Shown piece by piece: positions 11,074 through 23,260 of a stretch of 64,000 nucleotides of DNA. The position numbers were made by a program, and so were the translations under genes. The stretch is from Trema orientale (Eukaryota; Streptophyta; Magnoliopsida; Rosales; Cannabaceae): NCBI GenBank assembly GCA_002914845.1, contig JXTC01000033.1, forward strand, positions 20,868 to 84,867, in the 5' to 3' direction. The notes beneath the pieces were generated by a model. That model saw only the letters and a program-made list of their open reading frames with translations, was not told the origin of the DNA and ran no database searches. Position 1 is the stretch's first letter; each line of letters opens with the position of its first letter.

Positions 11074-11863
11074 AAGGGATAATCCCACCATTTTTAGTGT
11101 TTTATAAAAAACAAAACCCACATCTTTTCATTTATATCAAATTAAATCTTCAATTTGTATTTTTTGTTAAATAAGATCGGGCCCACACATTTAGTTAAAA
11201 TTAAAACTTTAGTTATTTAAAAAGACAATTATATCCGTTAAACTCATAAAACACATATTAAAACTAATAATTTAGACCAATTATTCTTGCTTTTCTTTCT
11301 TTTCTTTTAAGAAAAAAGTATATAAGTGAAAATAGTAATAATTAAATTAAAAAAATTTCATCTATTCAAAACAATTTTTTTTTTTAAAAAAAAGAGTGAC
11401 AAAAGTTAAAAAAAATTCTCATTTTGTTCTTTTTTTTTTCAAGAGTTTAAATGATTCAAAACAATTAAAGTTTTTTTTTAAAAAAAAATAATAAAAAAAT
11501 ATATATTTTTTTAATCATTTGAAGTGAAAATAATAATTCTTGAAACTAAAAAATGCTAAAAATAAAAATAATGACAAAAATTTTTATTTTTAATAATTAT
11601 TATTTTTGTGTAAATTATAATTTTTTTAAAAGAAAAACAATAATAATTAGTTTCAATATTTATCATTTTTAATATGTATTTTATGAGTTTAAAGGTAAAA
11701 TTGTCTTTTTAAACAAATCGTAGTTCCAATTTTGACTAAGTGTATGTGTCCGGTTCTATTTGATAGAAAAATATAAATTAAATATTTAATTTGATATAAA
11801 TGAAAATGTGTAATTTTTTTTGATAAAACACTAATAATGCTGAATTTTTTTTATATTATCCCC
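11074..11863. mobile_element. Foldback-type element with long inverted repeats
   Basis: About 200 bp at the left (from AGGGATAATCCC) reads as the imperfect reverse complement of the right end (..ATTATCCCCT). Shared blocks include TTTCATTTATATCAAATTAA, AAAAAGACAATT and AAACTCATAAAA. The middle is A/T-rich and noncoding. Exact edges and target duplication are not certain; TAA-like sequence borders both ends. Confidence 0.6.
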
Positions 11864-12366
11864 TAAATAAAATAAAGACACCTCGTAAATTTTTAAAAAG
11901 GCATAAAAAGACAAATTATCTTTTTTCAACTGTCATAACTCATGAATTCTTGTCTAAATGTAAACTTTTTAGCTTTCATTCTCTTGTTTTCGCTTCCCCC
12001 CCTCCCCCCTCTCTGTTTGTATTTTCTAGTTGTCATTTCTCTCTCTTTTATATGATGGTATAAGGGTGATTCAAGACTCATTCTTAACCCTCACCAGCGT
12101 AAAATTAAATCATTAAAAACAAAACCAAATAAAAGAATTAAGAAAACTTCAAAGTATGAACATGGAAGTTGGAAAATATCTAAATATAAATTAGAAAGGA
12201 AAGGAGATAGTCACATAAGTGAACAAATGAGAAATAAGCAGATAAGAACCACATGCTAGATAATCACGTGTGGCAAAAATTTAGAGCTGATGGAGAAGAC
12301 ATGGGAGGGGTGCTAAAAAGTTGGGTATTGATACTGCTGTAATGGGAAAAAATGAGGTGTATATTA
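11864..12366. other. Intergenic AT-rich spacer
   Basis: Low-complexity and AT-rich sequence with a short C/T tract near 11995-12010. No gene or repeat was recognised, apart from the TATTA (12362-12366) that flanks the next element. Confidence 0.5.
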
Positions 12367-14186
12367 TGTTGGATTTAAAAAACGATTTTCGCAGCGGAAG
12401 ATTGGCCCAGGAATATTCAAAAATTTTCTCAAAATAATTGACTATATGAGTGTATAGTATTAATTTATAGCAAATAGGAACACACAAAGAGAATAGATCT
12501 AATACCTCTTGTAGCCTATCAGCGGATCCTAGCTTTACTGTCTTCTAAACTACGATCTTCCAATCCAAGCCTCAAGCACAACTGGATAAACGTGTGGGCA
12601 TTGCGTAAAATTTCTTAAAACTCACACTTTAGGCACTTGCAATTTTCTCAACACATGAGATTGCAAGAGTTTTATTCTACAGAGAATAGGAAGACATTCT
12701 TCTTTTTCTCTCTAGTTTATGGAGGCTCTATAAAAAATAATACGTAGTGCTTTTTTCTATTCTGCTAGGGTTCCTTTATATATATATAATTATTTATTAA
12801 ACTATTTAATAAATTAATTATTTAATATATATATGTTTTCAAAACTTAAAAAAAACGTAACCACTGTTTGTTTTAAAAAAAAAAACGTGAACTCATATAT
12901 ATAGATATATATATATTTAATTAATCTAATTAATTAATATATATATATAAACTAGCAGATAACTATTTCACTTTCAGTCAGTTTCCCAATTTCTATTTAT
13001 CTAATTATCTGATAATTAGATATTTTTAAATTCAAAATTTAAACAAATTAGGAAACTTATCCCTCCATAAATTTAAATTAATTAATTCAAAATTAATTAA
13101 TTAATTAATAACAATTATTAATTACATATAGATAAACTATTTATCTACACAAAGTGTGCAGTAACAGAAATAATGTAATATCCAGTACAGTGTTTGTAAG
13201 AGGTGGAATTGGGGACCTATGGACCTGTAATTCAAGCTCCAATAAATTATGACAATTAATTAAACTCTTTAATTAATTTGTCTAATTTATTAATTCCAAT
13301 ATTACTCCACTAAAAATCTAGAATTGCACTCTTGAAATTACAGAATTAATTTACTCAGAAAACAGCGAGCAGTCCATCGATTTAATCATTACATGTAGTT
13401 CAATCCTCCATAGACAATTCATAATTGGAGCTAGGTCAAGTTCCGTTAACCTCTCCAATTACATCTTTATCCTTGTGTACCATTGATTCTCTAATGAACA
13501 ATTAATTTATAAATCTATTATAAATTGAGTACTCAAACTGTTCAAGTCCTGAATCAATACACAAGAGAATCATCTTTCTAGCTTCCTAATGGAAGGAATG
13601 GATTCTATATCTGTAAGCTACATTCCCAGCTACTCATCTCATCATGCTCCCAAGATACAAGTATTTTGATCTGTTTACAAAACAAATCTTTAACAAGTAT
13701 GTCAAAGAACATAATGTTATAAATAGGAGTCTATAACTACTCAGGATTAAGATTGATCTACATATGATCATCTAGTGACATTATTTGAACTCTCAACAGT
13801 TAACGGAATTTATGTGAGATACAAATCATGTCTGGCCCAGTCCTATATAATCGAATTATATAAAGTACTTCCATTGTGATGTCAACACATCAATAGTCCG
13901 GATAAGACTATTACATTCTCAATGTTAATGAACCGTACTAATAATATTTAATTAAAGATCCCAAACTTTAATTAATTATTATGGACTATATTTAGTTTAT
14001 TATCCATAAATTTAATCCTTATGTATATAACACTTATATACTAAATTTGTGGTCACATAAATAAACTAGGAATTTTCTGATATTTAAATACAGACCAATT
14101 ATGCACAAATTCAAATAGAAAAATGTCATTTTATTAATTCAACAAATATTCAAAATATACATGCTTTTAGGACATAAACCCTAACA
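12367..14186 (-). mobile_element. Solo LTR, 1820 bp, with TATTA target duplication
   Basis: Read on the - strand it starts TGTTAGGGTTTATGTCC and ends AAATCCAACA, so TG..CA. Identical TATTA copies lie at 12362-12366 and 14187-14191. The start resembles a common copia LTR family of eudicots (from memory). No coding sequence or primer-binding site occurs inside, which points to a solo LTR left by recombination between LTRs. It carries TA-rich low-complexity tracts near 12780-12950. Confidence 0.82.
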
Positions 14187-14191
14187 TATTA

Positions 14192-14612
14192 CACTTAGAG
14201 ACTGTCCTTTTTAGTCGACTGTCTTTTTTAGTTTTTTACTAAACAAAAGGTGCCATTATACGAACCTGGGATGCAAATAGAGGTACCCATACATTTAAAA
14301 AAATATTTAAATTTCAAATTAGTCAGCTTTGATCATTGTAGAAGTTTTTATGACGATTTTATCCTTTAAATTTACAGGAGTAACTATGCCTTAGCAAATT
14401 ATTTCATCCCACTCAGCAAAGGAAAAAAAATTATTTCTTCCCTCAAATAGTAAGAGCCCACATGGCCTCAAGCATCAAACACCACACAAAAAGTGGCGTG
14501 ACAATCACCGTCATATTTCTAGGGAGATGCTCCTTTATCTTCTTTATCAATAGGTATAATATCATTTTTATACTTTATATATTGAGTTTTTGTTTAATAT
14601 GACTTTGTATAT
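14192..14612. other. Intergenic spacer
   Basis: AT-rich sequence between a solo LTR and the first Mutator-type element. No open frame or structure is supported. Confidence 0.5.
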
Positions 14613-14621
14613 TAATTATTA

Positions 14622-14792
14622 GGGGATGACTACGGTAGGGGCGTCCCTATGTAGGGTCATGCCTTAATTATCGTTGGATGGGAATCTGTGGGGAATAACG
14701 GGAATCTGTAGAGAATCTATTTATATACAGATTCTCATCCAACGGTGAATAGACAGGCCCTACGTAGGGGCGCCCCTACTATAGACGCGCCC
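14622..14792. mobile_element. Mutator-type MITE, 171 bp, copy 1
   Basis: Inverted ends: GGGGATGACTACGGTAGGGG and the complement of the right end ..CGCCCCTACTATAGACGCGCCC. A perfect 9-bp duplication TAATTATTA flanks it (14613-14621, 14793-14801), the hallmark of Mutator-like transposons. An internal palindrome (ATCCAACGGTGAATAG against CGTTGGATGG) would fold into a hairpin. Near-identical to copy 2, about 760 bp away. Confidence 0.85.
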
Positions 14793-14801
14793 TAATTATT
14801 A

Positions 14802-15381
14802 TCAATATTATCATTAAGATTTTAAATTTGTTGTAAATTTATACCTTACAGATCAGACAATTTGACACCCATTTTCAGCAATTATTTGACCAAAATACAC
14901 TTAAAATAATTAATTAAAAATAACAAAATAATAAAGAAATAAAGCCCCCAAATCCACCTCTCTCTTCCTCCTCAGATTATCGTCTCTAATTTTTCTTTTT
15001 AAACAGTCAAGTAAATACACAAAATCTTTTAACACTGAAAAACAATGGACTATCAAAATCGAAATCCAACAAAAGCACCCTGAAACTCAACAAAGCTCTA
15101 ATCATAATCAACACAACGAACCAGCAAACCCACAACAAACTATCAAAACAGCAGAGGAGCCTCTATCTTCATACACAACGAACCCAACAAATTCATCGAA
15201 CAAAGAAACCAACAAAGCCCATAGGATCTATTTGAGGCAACCCCAACCACCATTCAGGACTCCGATTCCAAATCCAAATCAAGCCATAGAGAGGAGGAGG
15301 CTCACTGCTTGCCATGGAAATTGCATCAATGTGGAAAAAATTTGTATGCCTGTTTCAAATATTTAAACTTTTTTTTTTTTT
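14802..15381. other. Intergenic spacer between the twin MITEs
   Basis: It contains an A/C-rich stretch (about 15000-15300) with no long open frame. Nothing is assigned. Confidence 0.45.
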
Positions 15382-15552
15382 GGGATGGCTACGGTAGGGG
15401 CGTCCCTACGTAGGGTCATGCCTTAATTACCGTTGGATGGGAATCTGTGGGGAATAACAGGAATCTGTGGAGAATCTTTTTATATACAGATTCTCATCCA
15501 ACGGTGAATAGACAGGGCCCTACGTAGGGGCGCCCCTACTGTACACGCGCCC
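15382..15552. mobile_element. Mutator-type MITE, 171 bp, copy 2
   Basis: Same length and order as copy 1, with a few substitutions. It sits in a poly-T tract, so its target duplication (T runs on both sides) is compatible with 9 bp but not diagnostic. Confidence 0.8.
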
Positions 15553-16027
15553 TTTTTTTTTTTTATACTTTTTAACCTGGGCAATATCTTGTTAGACTCA
15601 GTTTATTTGAATTTTTTTCTTCATGTATTTGCTGGTTTTTTCTAAGTTGTAATGTGTTTTTTTTTTTTTCTTTTTTCCTTTTTTGGGAAAAAGTTGAGTT
15701 GTTGAGGTTTTAATATGTGTCCTTTAGAAATAACTTGTACATATACGATCATAATCCGATATGTATTTTTATTTTAACCTATTTGTAAGTATTTTTTTAG
15801 TTGTTGGATCATTATTTAACGGCTACCATAATTTGAATAGTTATAACCAAATAATAATAATAAATACACATTATTTAATATTTTTCTCTCTCTACCTTTT
15901 CCCATAAAAATATATCAAAAATGATATTATACCTTACCAATATTGATAAAATAATCGGATCTCATAATTGGGAGGAAGGCTGAATATTAGCTCTAATAAT
16001 AACTCATCTCAAGATGCAAATGTGAGT

Positions 16028-16970
16028 CTAGGCCAATGAGCCAGCCCAAACTGGTCTTGTTATGGTGTTGAGATGGGCTGGCCTGATCTGATACTGTAAC
16101 CGGTCCGGCCCGGCCCAACCCGTCCATGAGGTGTGAGATGGGTTGGGCCATGATATTGCAGCCCATGGGTCGAACTGGCCCGACCCATTAAAGATTACAT
16201 GATGGACTAGGTTTGGACCTACGTGGGCCGACCCATCCTGGCCTATCACATGCCAGCCTACGAAATATAATTATAATAAATTTTACAGGTATCATATATA
16301 TATATATATATATGTAATATTAAGAAAAGTAAATAAAAAGATTCTTTTCTTAAAAAAGAAAAAAGAAAAAAAGTTGAAAATTATAAGCCAACCCTGCACT
16401 ATAAGTAATAATACAATGCAAACCTAGACAATAATTTATTTTTATTGTTTGTATTTTTTTTTATATATTTTCTTTCGTGTAATCTTGAATATTTTATATC
16501 ACTCTATCTAGACTGTACTTTTATTGTTCTAGTGGATTTTCTTGTATGATTTTTAATGAGGCAATAATAAATAATATTTTTATTTAATAATTTACATAAT
16601 TATTTAGTTCTATCCTTATCATTTTTTATAGTAGTAGTAAATATTCTTTTATTGTTTATATTAATTGACCCTTAAATTAATTTATAATTTTATGTAAATT
16701 ATTTAGGATTTCATAAAAAAATAAGTTTAAACAAAATATATTTTTTTCTTTTTACTAGAATAGACCAACCCACGATGGGCTAGCATAGGTCAACCCATAG
16801 GTCGGCCCGTCCTAGCCCGTTGGGTAGCCCAGCCCACATATAAAGAAGCCTGCGAGACAGGCTGGACCACCATTTTCCTTAGGTATGCCAACCTAGCCTG
16901 GTCCATGAAAAATGATGGACTGGACTGGTCCGACTTGTAGCCCACCATGAGTCGACTTATAGCACATCCA
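16028..16970. repeat. Region bounded by two GGCCCA-rich clusters
   Basis: Clusters of GGCCCGGCCCAACCC-like sequence at 16030-16250 and 16760-16970 flank an AT-rich centre. They could be subterminal repeats of a noncoding transposon. A similar mix recurs at about 56700-57160. No clean terminal repeats or target duplication were found. The short open frame here is compositional. Confidence 0.35.
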
Positions 16971-17713
16971 ACATATTAGTGTCTCAGTTGTAGTACTTTC
17001 GTTTTTTTTTTTTTTTTTAATTTTCAAAAACAAAATTATGTTTGGTAACTCGTGCTAGTTATCAGTTTCGGAAAACTGGTTACCGGTTACGGGTTTTATA
17101 CTAGTTATAAATACTTTTACGTACTAGTTACCAATTTCTGGAAATTAATTACCGGTTACTTAGTTACTATTTTAAAAAAATAGCATTTTTTTAAATATGT
17201 TTTAGAAAATGGTATTTTTCTAATAAAAACTATAATAGACCTAAAAAAAATATGTCACTATATTTTTCAATTTTTTTTTTTAAAAATATCGTAAAAGGCC
17301 TAATTTCCCAAACACATTTCCACTTTTTTGATTACAAAAATAAAAACTGTAAGTGTCACCAAATAAGCACATATATATTTGATCATTATCTAATATGTAT
17401 AATTTGAGTAGTTAGAAAAAAAAATTATAACAATAAATGCACATTATTTAATATTCTTTCTCTTCCTACCTTTTACCGTGAAAAGAAATACATGATAAAT
17501 TTGCATTGGACAAATCAAGACCTATAGGCATCACAATGACACGTCTATCTGTTATTGAATAATTCTAATTAATAAACTGAGTCATACATAGACTCTACTT
17601 AAATTATAATTATAATTAGCCAGTGAGAGACTGACACATCATGTGATACTGGGCACCATACGGTGTCTTGTAGCATTATTCATAAAGAAAAAAGAATACC
17701 TGATGGAGTGGTG
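16971..17713. other. Intergenic; dispersed repeat and MITE-like tail
   Basis: Bases 16980-17340 contain an imperfect repeat of ACTAGTTA/ACCGGTTA units; similar sequence occurs at about 37680-38000. Bases 17630-17690 (GACACATCATGTGATACTGG, GGGCACCATACGGTGTC) resemble the end of the MITE at 58051-58216. Confidence 0.4.
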
Positions 17714-17835
<122 letters not shown>

Positions 17836-18115
17836 ACTTTTTCACTTTGGCTAAGTAGAAGGTACAAACGTATCAATGTATTTACATTTCATTGACGTAA
17901 TTAATATGTACAAATGTGTAATGAGAAAATGCAATAAAGGTAAGCTTGACTGTATATGCGTTCTCTATACACAGATAATTGATAACCAAACATTAACGAA
18001 ATTGTGTTTTTTACAGTTATAAAATCAATAATGAGAATAAACATTGAAATCCATAGCAGAAGAAATAGCAGAGAGATGCTATGAACATGTACAAAGAGCA
18101 ACTAAATGTCTGAAA

Positions 18116-20181
18116 CTAGTGCCTTAAACTGGAATAGAGACCATCAAGGGCAGCATACAAAGGCTCAGCAGCTTTCGGCCTGTCCACTGTTCCAAGCAAT
18201 ATATCAGACGTAGTGAGGTAAGGATCACCATAGAAACGTAGATTAGTATCCATCCTTGTAGCAACAACGTTCCCTTCCAATGAGACTCCCACAAAGGCAC
18301 CTGTAAAAGAAGTGATATAGTGTTAAACAAAATATTCAAGCTATCACAAAGTATGGGGTTAAAGTAAAATTGTAAAGGGGTGCAAGCACGACAAGGCTCG
18401 CTTGTCTCACAAAACACACATGCATATTCAGGAATAAATTGGAACCTCTGAGACAGCCAGAAGATCTGATTTAAGATACGATACCTTTGCTACAACTGTA
18501 AGTGTAGCACATGCCGGAACCTTTGTCTCCAGCACGAAGATCTGCCTCCACCACTCTACCAATAGGTCCTGCTGCAGCACTACAACCCGCACCAAGAGAG
18601 AAATGCATGCGGCTACAGAACGTCTTGACAGCTTCCGAATCATGAAGGACAATAATGAAGTCCATGAGCTCCCCACCAATCTGGAATAAACAAGAATCAC
18701 ATTAAAAACAAGCAAGGAATCCTAGAACAATATTAAAGGTTTCTTAACTAACCGAAAAGAAAGAAACCAGAGGCACGACTTTTGACCTTAATGCATACCA
18801 GATTTTAATCCTACTCTGCTACTTATGCTCTGCATTTCTTTCTTTCAAGTTTCAACCTCATAATAATTCAACAGTAACCAACTGAAGGTTTTACCTGAGC
18901 ACCCCAACCTAGGCCAATTGAGGATATGGCAGATGGGGCAGACCATGATCCATCCGACCTCCTGGCAATGACCAGACCAGTGCCAAGTTTGTAAGAAACA
19001 ACAACACCGGCTTTAACAACGGTTAGAATTGCAAGGCCCTTGGCACCTTTAAGTACTGCTAAGGGAATGGACCTCTCAGCATTCAGCCTAGCAATCTGCC
19101 AATTTAACCAAACAATAAAAAGGCGTTAGGAAGTAAAACAAAGGAAAGTGGTTTCCACAGCCAAATTTCATTTGTTTAAACACTAAAAACTTTTGTTCCA
19201 CAAGTACATCAAAGAAGACAGTAGCATAGTGCAGAGGATAACAACTCGTTTTAACAAAAACTATGATATTTGTTATATAACTGTCTTACGTAAAACTTTG
19301 ATTGAGATTCAAAATTGCACCTGGCAGTAACTTCTCAATGTATTAGATGCTTTGTATATCTCGTGTTCCATGGATAAACCGACAGGAAGATTCAGCCATC
19401 CTCTTGTACACGTCCAATCCATCACATCATGCTTTGCCACTTGCATAGCATTGCTTACACTGTTAATGATAATGCTCTGTAAAGGATCAAGCCTGTCATA
19501 GCAAGCATCACAGACCCTCTGAGGATTCCTCTCCCTAAACTTGACAGGTAACAAGCACCTTCCTTTAGAACATGCTCTGCAGAAGATGCCCCCACAAAAC
19601 CGACAATGATGCCTTCCACGAGTAATAGCTGTAAAAGGAGCAGTGCACTGCATGCAAACTGAAGTAGCACTATCGGGAATCCATTCAGGGGGTTCAGCCT
19701 CCAGCACCTCTTTGTAAGCACTATAATTAATTCCACTAGGCTCAAGAAGTGGTGGGGCACTAGGTATGTAAACTGAAGAGTGTAAGTAGGTATTTCCATC
19801 CTTGCCAGAGCCCAGAAACGAGACATTTGAACTGGGTAACATCTTATTCGCAGGAACACTTGATTTATTCCGTCCAGTCAGAATCGCAAATATCCCATTC
19901 AGCACATTCTTCAAGTTCACTTCTGGAGGCATATTTGTGAGAGCGCTATTACTCATATCCTCACTTGAATCATATCCTTCATCGATAAAATCTTTGGAAT
20001 TCTGGGGAATCTGGTATAGGTACTCTTGTTTTGAGGGCTTTGATATTGATGGATATCTAACAATGCCTTCCGGCACAGACCATTCACTATCACCGAAGTC
20101 GTCATCAAAATGGGGTTGGTTGTCCTCGTTGTATAGCTTAGAAAGCGAAGAATATGTAATTCTCCCCTCAAAGGACGCCAT
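18116..20181 (-). CDS. CFS1: FYVE and SYLF domain endosomal protein, CFS1-like
   Basis: Four coding exons: 20181-19321, 19095-18895, 18680-18485 and 18300-18116, all with GT..AG introns, give 480 residues. A 5'UTR intron (20694-20214) precedes the start. The FYVE finger spans about residues 167-237 with W167-IPD, the basic motif RGRHHCR (188-194) and RVC (232-234); such domains bind PI3P on endosomes. Exons 2-4 encode the SYLF (DUF500/Ysc84) lipid- and actin-binding domain with GLAILTVVKAG, GWGAQIGGE and the C-terminal YAALDGLYSSLR. Residues 140-144 read PSAPP, the late-domain motif that binds the ESCRT-I subunit TSG101/VPS23. Arabidopsis CFS1 (At3g43230) shares this layout and limits cell death through endosome-autophagosome traffic (family knowledge). 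A paralogous family member is the main alternative. Confidence 0.92.
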
Positions 20182-20213
20182 GAACTAAGCACACAGATAG
20201 CAATATAACAGCC

Positions 20214-20694
20214 CTGCAATTTAAATCAATACCTTCCAATTAGTATCGATCAAAAGTGGCAGTTAATCGCAAAAAAGGAAGCAAACATCGTAAATTCGAT
20301 GAGGGAACCCAAAAACAGACCAAGACCAAAGCCCCCCAAACCAGGAGATGATATTCCCTTCGAGACAAAAATCACAAAATAATGTCAGTTTCATTCGTCA
20401 AGAGGCATAATTCTCCAAAACCCAATTGAATTCTACAATTCAGAAGTTGTGGCCCATTCGCCAAAAATGCCAATAGAAACAACATAATCATAAAAAAAAA
20501 TGAAAAAAAAAAAAATTGCTCAACGGAGGGCCCGCACAAGGGCCCCAAACGAATTGCTAATTGCTAATACATGAAACTAGAGAAACAAGAACCAAAGAGT
20601 TTGCTTGTTAGGGTTTCAAATTGCCGACTTTGTGATTACTGAAGCAAATACCAAATTAGAAATTCAGGCAAGAAAATTAAATCATGGGAATTAC
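20214..20694 (-). other. 5'UTR intron of the CFS1-like gene
   Basis: Donor AAG|GTAATT at 20694 and acceptor TTGCAG at 20214 bracket a 481-bp intron ending 32 bp before the start codon. The leader exon would lie just upstream, about 20695-20840. Leader introns are common in plant housekeeping genes and often raise expression. Confidence 0.7.
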
Positions 20695-20885
20695 CTTATT
20701 CGCCGTTCAAGCGATTCAGTTCTCTCTGGAATTTTCTAGGGTTTCCAGAAAGGAGAAGGATAATACTGTCAATTTTGGAATTCTGGACAAATTTCGTTTC
20801 AGAGACGATGAGATCGACCGAGGTGTTTTATAAGCTCTGGTCTGGTGTGAAACGGCGTCGCACGGCTTACTAGAAAATGGGTTTA

Positions 20886-21381
20886 TGGCACAAATGGCCC
20901 TTGAACGTTTGGCAATTAAGTCCTCAAAGTTCTAATTATGGCAATTAAACTCCTAAATTTTCTGATTTGAAGCAATTTAGTCCTTGAATTATCTAAATTA
21001 CAATCTACTGTTAAATTTCTAATAAAAAACAAATACACGTGAGGAGCATGCTCTAGCGTAAATGCTGAACAAAAGGATTTGGAGAGAAGGAAATATATAT
21101 TATTTGTATTTTTTAGTATTTTTTGAAGCTACAAATTCAGAGAATTTTTCTGTAATTGTTCATTTTTATACTTAAAATTCCAAAATTGCCTTTCAAATAA
21201 ACTTTTGGATGTTACCACGTGCTCCTCATGCGTGTTTTTGGTCAGAAATTTAACAGCAAGTTACAATTTAGACGCTCTATGAACCAAATTATTTCAAATG
21301 GAAAATGGATTTAGTTACTACAATTAGAACTTTGAGTACCAAATTGCTACAAGTTAGATAGTTCAAGGACCATTTGTGCCA
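20886..21381. mobile_element. TIR element (496 bp) beside the CFS1-like promoter
   Basis: Left end TGGCACAAATGGCCCTTGAAC and right-end complement TGGCACAAATGGTCCTTGAAC match over 20 of 21 bases. TTA lies on both sides (20883-20885, 21382-21384). Noncoding. It begins only some 50-150 bp upstream of the probable transcription start. Confidence 0.82.
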
Positions 21382-21563
21382 TTAACTCTAAAAAGAAAAA
21401 AATAAGAAAATAAACTACTTATCGTTTATATAGAATTTACAATATACTTTCTGTACTATATACAAAAGAGCATGTTGGCTCATATTTGTGTGTTTTGCAT
21501 TGTTCAAATTTCGTCAAGTTTGTAACAGATTTTTCTACTCTACTTACTCTCGATGGTAGTGCT

Positions 21564-21890
21564 TTTGTAATTAATAGGTTGATTATTGATAATATTTAAC
21601 TACTAAAATCATTCATGCTATTAGACATCAAAAAGCAAAGTAAGGTTGGTATAATTATTGCTACGAAATATAATATGCCAAAAGCACATGATAGAGTTGA
21701 CTGGAGTGGCTCGATCTAAAGAAAGTGATGCTAAGTATGGCTTGCTGATTCTTAGGTTCTATTGAAAATGAGATGTTTACACTCCGCATTAATATTCTTG
21801 GCCCAAATAAAGGTAGTGACTTCTTGAATATTATGAGTCCTTTTACAGTAGATCTTTGTCTTCTTTGATTAGATATGCTTCCGTTCCTGA
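21564..21890 (+). mobile_element. LINE (L1-type) reverse transcriptase relic
   Basis: Frame from 21564 reads NRLIIDNI, a stop, then MLLDIKKQSKVG and NMPKAHDRVDW, matching the L1 RT block G-R-x-I-x-DN ... K-x-G ... DM-x-KA-x-DRV-x-W. Further on, out of frame, LSSLIRYAS (about 21855-21880) matches the later block EGLSSLIR. The piece has stops, frameshifts and deletions, so it is long dead. Confidence 0.7.
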
Positions 21891-23260
21891 AGTTTGAATA
21901 TGCACAATTTATTTGGAGCTTATATATGTTCTATGGTTCAAATGACTGGCTGGCCGTCAAGAGATTTGACGCTACGGCTTTGTGTTCGGCCATTTCATGC
22001 AAGAATTTTTTCGTGTTTGTAAGCTTAATGTGGGAATTTTAAAGTTTGGTTCCCATTGTATTTGCATTTGGATGTAATACTAATACTGTTGTTTATAGAG
22101 GAAAAAAAAATCATCGTATAAAACTCTGATATTAGTTTCGCGCTTAAAATGTGAGTTTCATGTTGCTAATTGATATTAACATTTAGTGCATTTTAGTTTA
22201 AATTCTGAGATGGATGTAGAATAATAACTCAAAACTATTCTTTCATAGTAAGATGTTTGGAATTATGTTTTCTTACAATGCTGTAAGCAATTACATTATT
22301 TGCTTACATTATTTGATTTTTATTCAGGACGATAGCTAGATTTAATCATAGGAAAAAGAAAAAAAGAAAAAAAATTCATTTTTTCAAATTGTTTATCGTT
22401 AGTAATAGCCTGCGAATATCAAATATTAAATGACTAATATTTATCATGTGATCACTAATTAAATGCTTATACTTATTTTATACATTATTTGAAACATGTT
22501 ATCTGGAAGCAGGATTACTTCCTTTCATTTTTTTCTTTTTTTTTGAGATACAAGTAAACGGTTGTTAAAACTTTATAATAAATGTAGTTTTGTATTGTTC
22601 CAAGCATCTTTTTCAAGAGTGTCAATATTATTTACTCAAAATAAATCGAAAATTCAAACTGAGAGTGAATTAAAAAGTGAAATAAGTTTTAGACCTGGTG
22701 CAACGGGATGTTCCTCTTTACAAGTTCTCACCCGAGATCAACATGTTTGTTTTTGTTTGTTTTGATGTATAGCTTATTCTTGTTATACTCTTTCTATTTC
22801 TCTAGAATAAAAAGGAATTTCTACATATGAAAATATTTAATATGTTACATATAAGGATATAAGGCTCAAGTCTCCCTTTTTTTTCATCTTTCACCGATGT
22901 GGAACTAAGGTTTCTTATAATATTTTATTAATTTAGCCGATTTCTAACAACTTATTCATGGAACAAATATTGATCTTCTTTGTAAACTTGTTGATATTCT
23001 TTGAGTTGAAATTCTGGAGGAACATCCAAATAGATGGAGTGAATCCTTAGGAGGTTTGCATCCCACATTACTTGCTGAAGTATGCTTTTTCTTTTTCCCC
23101 CATACTTTGAACGAGAATTTTCAAGTTATATATCGTCCGTGCATAAATGAAATAAGTGACTACTATTATATTGGTACATTGTATAAAGATTCTGGTTGTA
23201 CATAATGATTCTTCGATTTGAATGTTTTGTTTTTCAATCGATTTCTCAACCAACTATTAT
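21891..23260. other. Intergenic, relic-rich
   Basis: No gene is recognisable. Segment 22950-23095 reads as decayed coding-like sequence (KFWRNIQ, EEHPNRWSESLGG in different frames) and may belong with 25013-25190 on the far side of the copia relic, as one locus split by that insertion. Confidence 0.4.
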
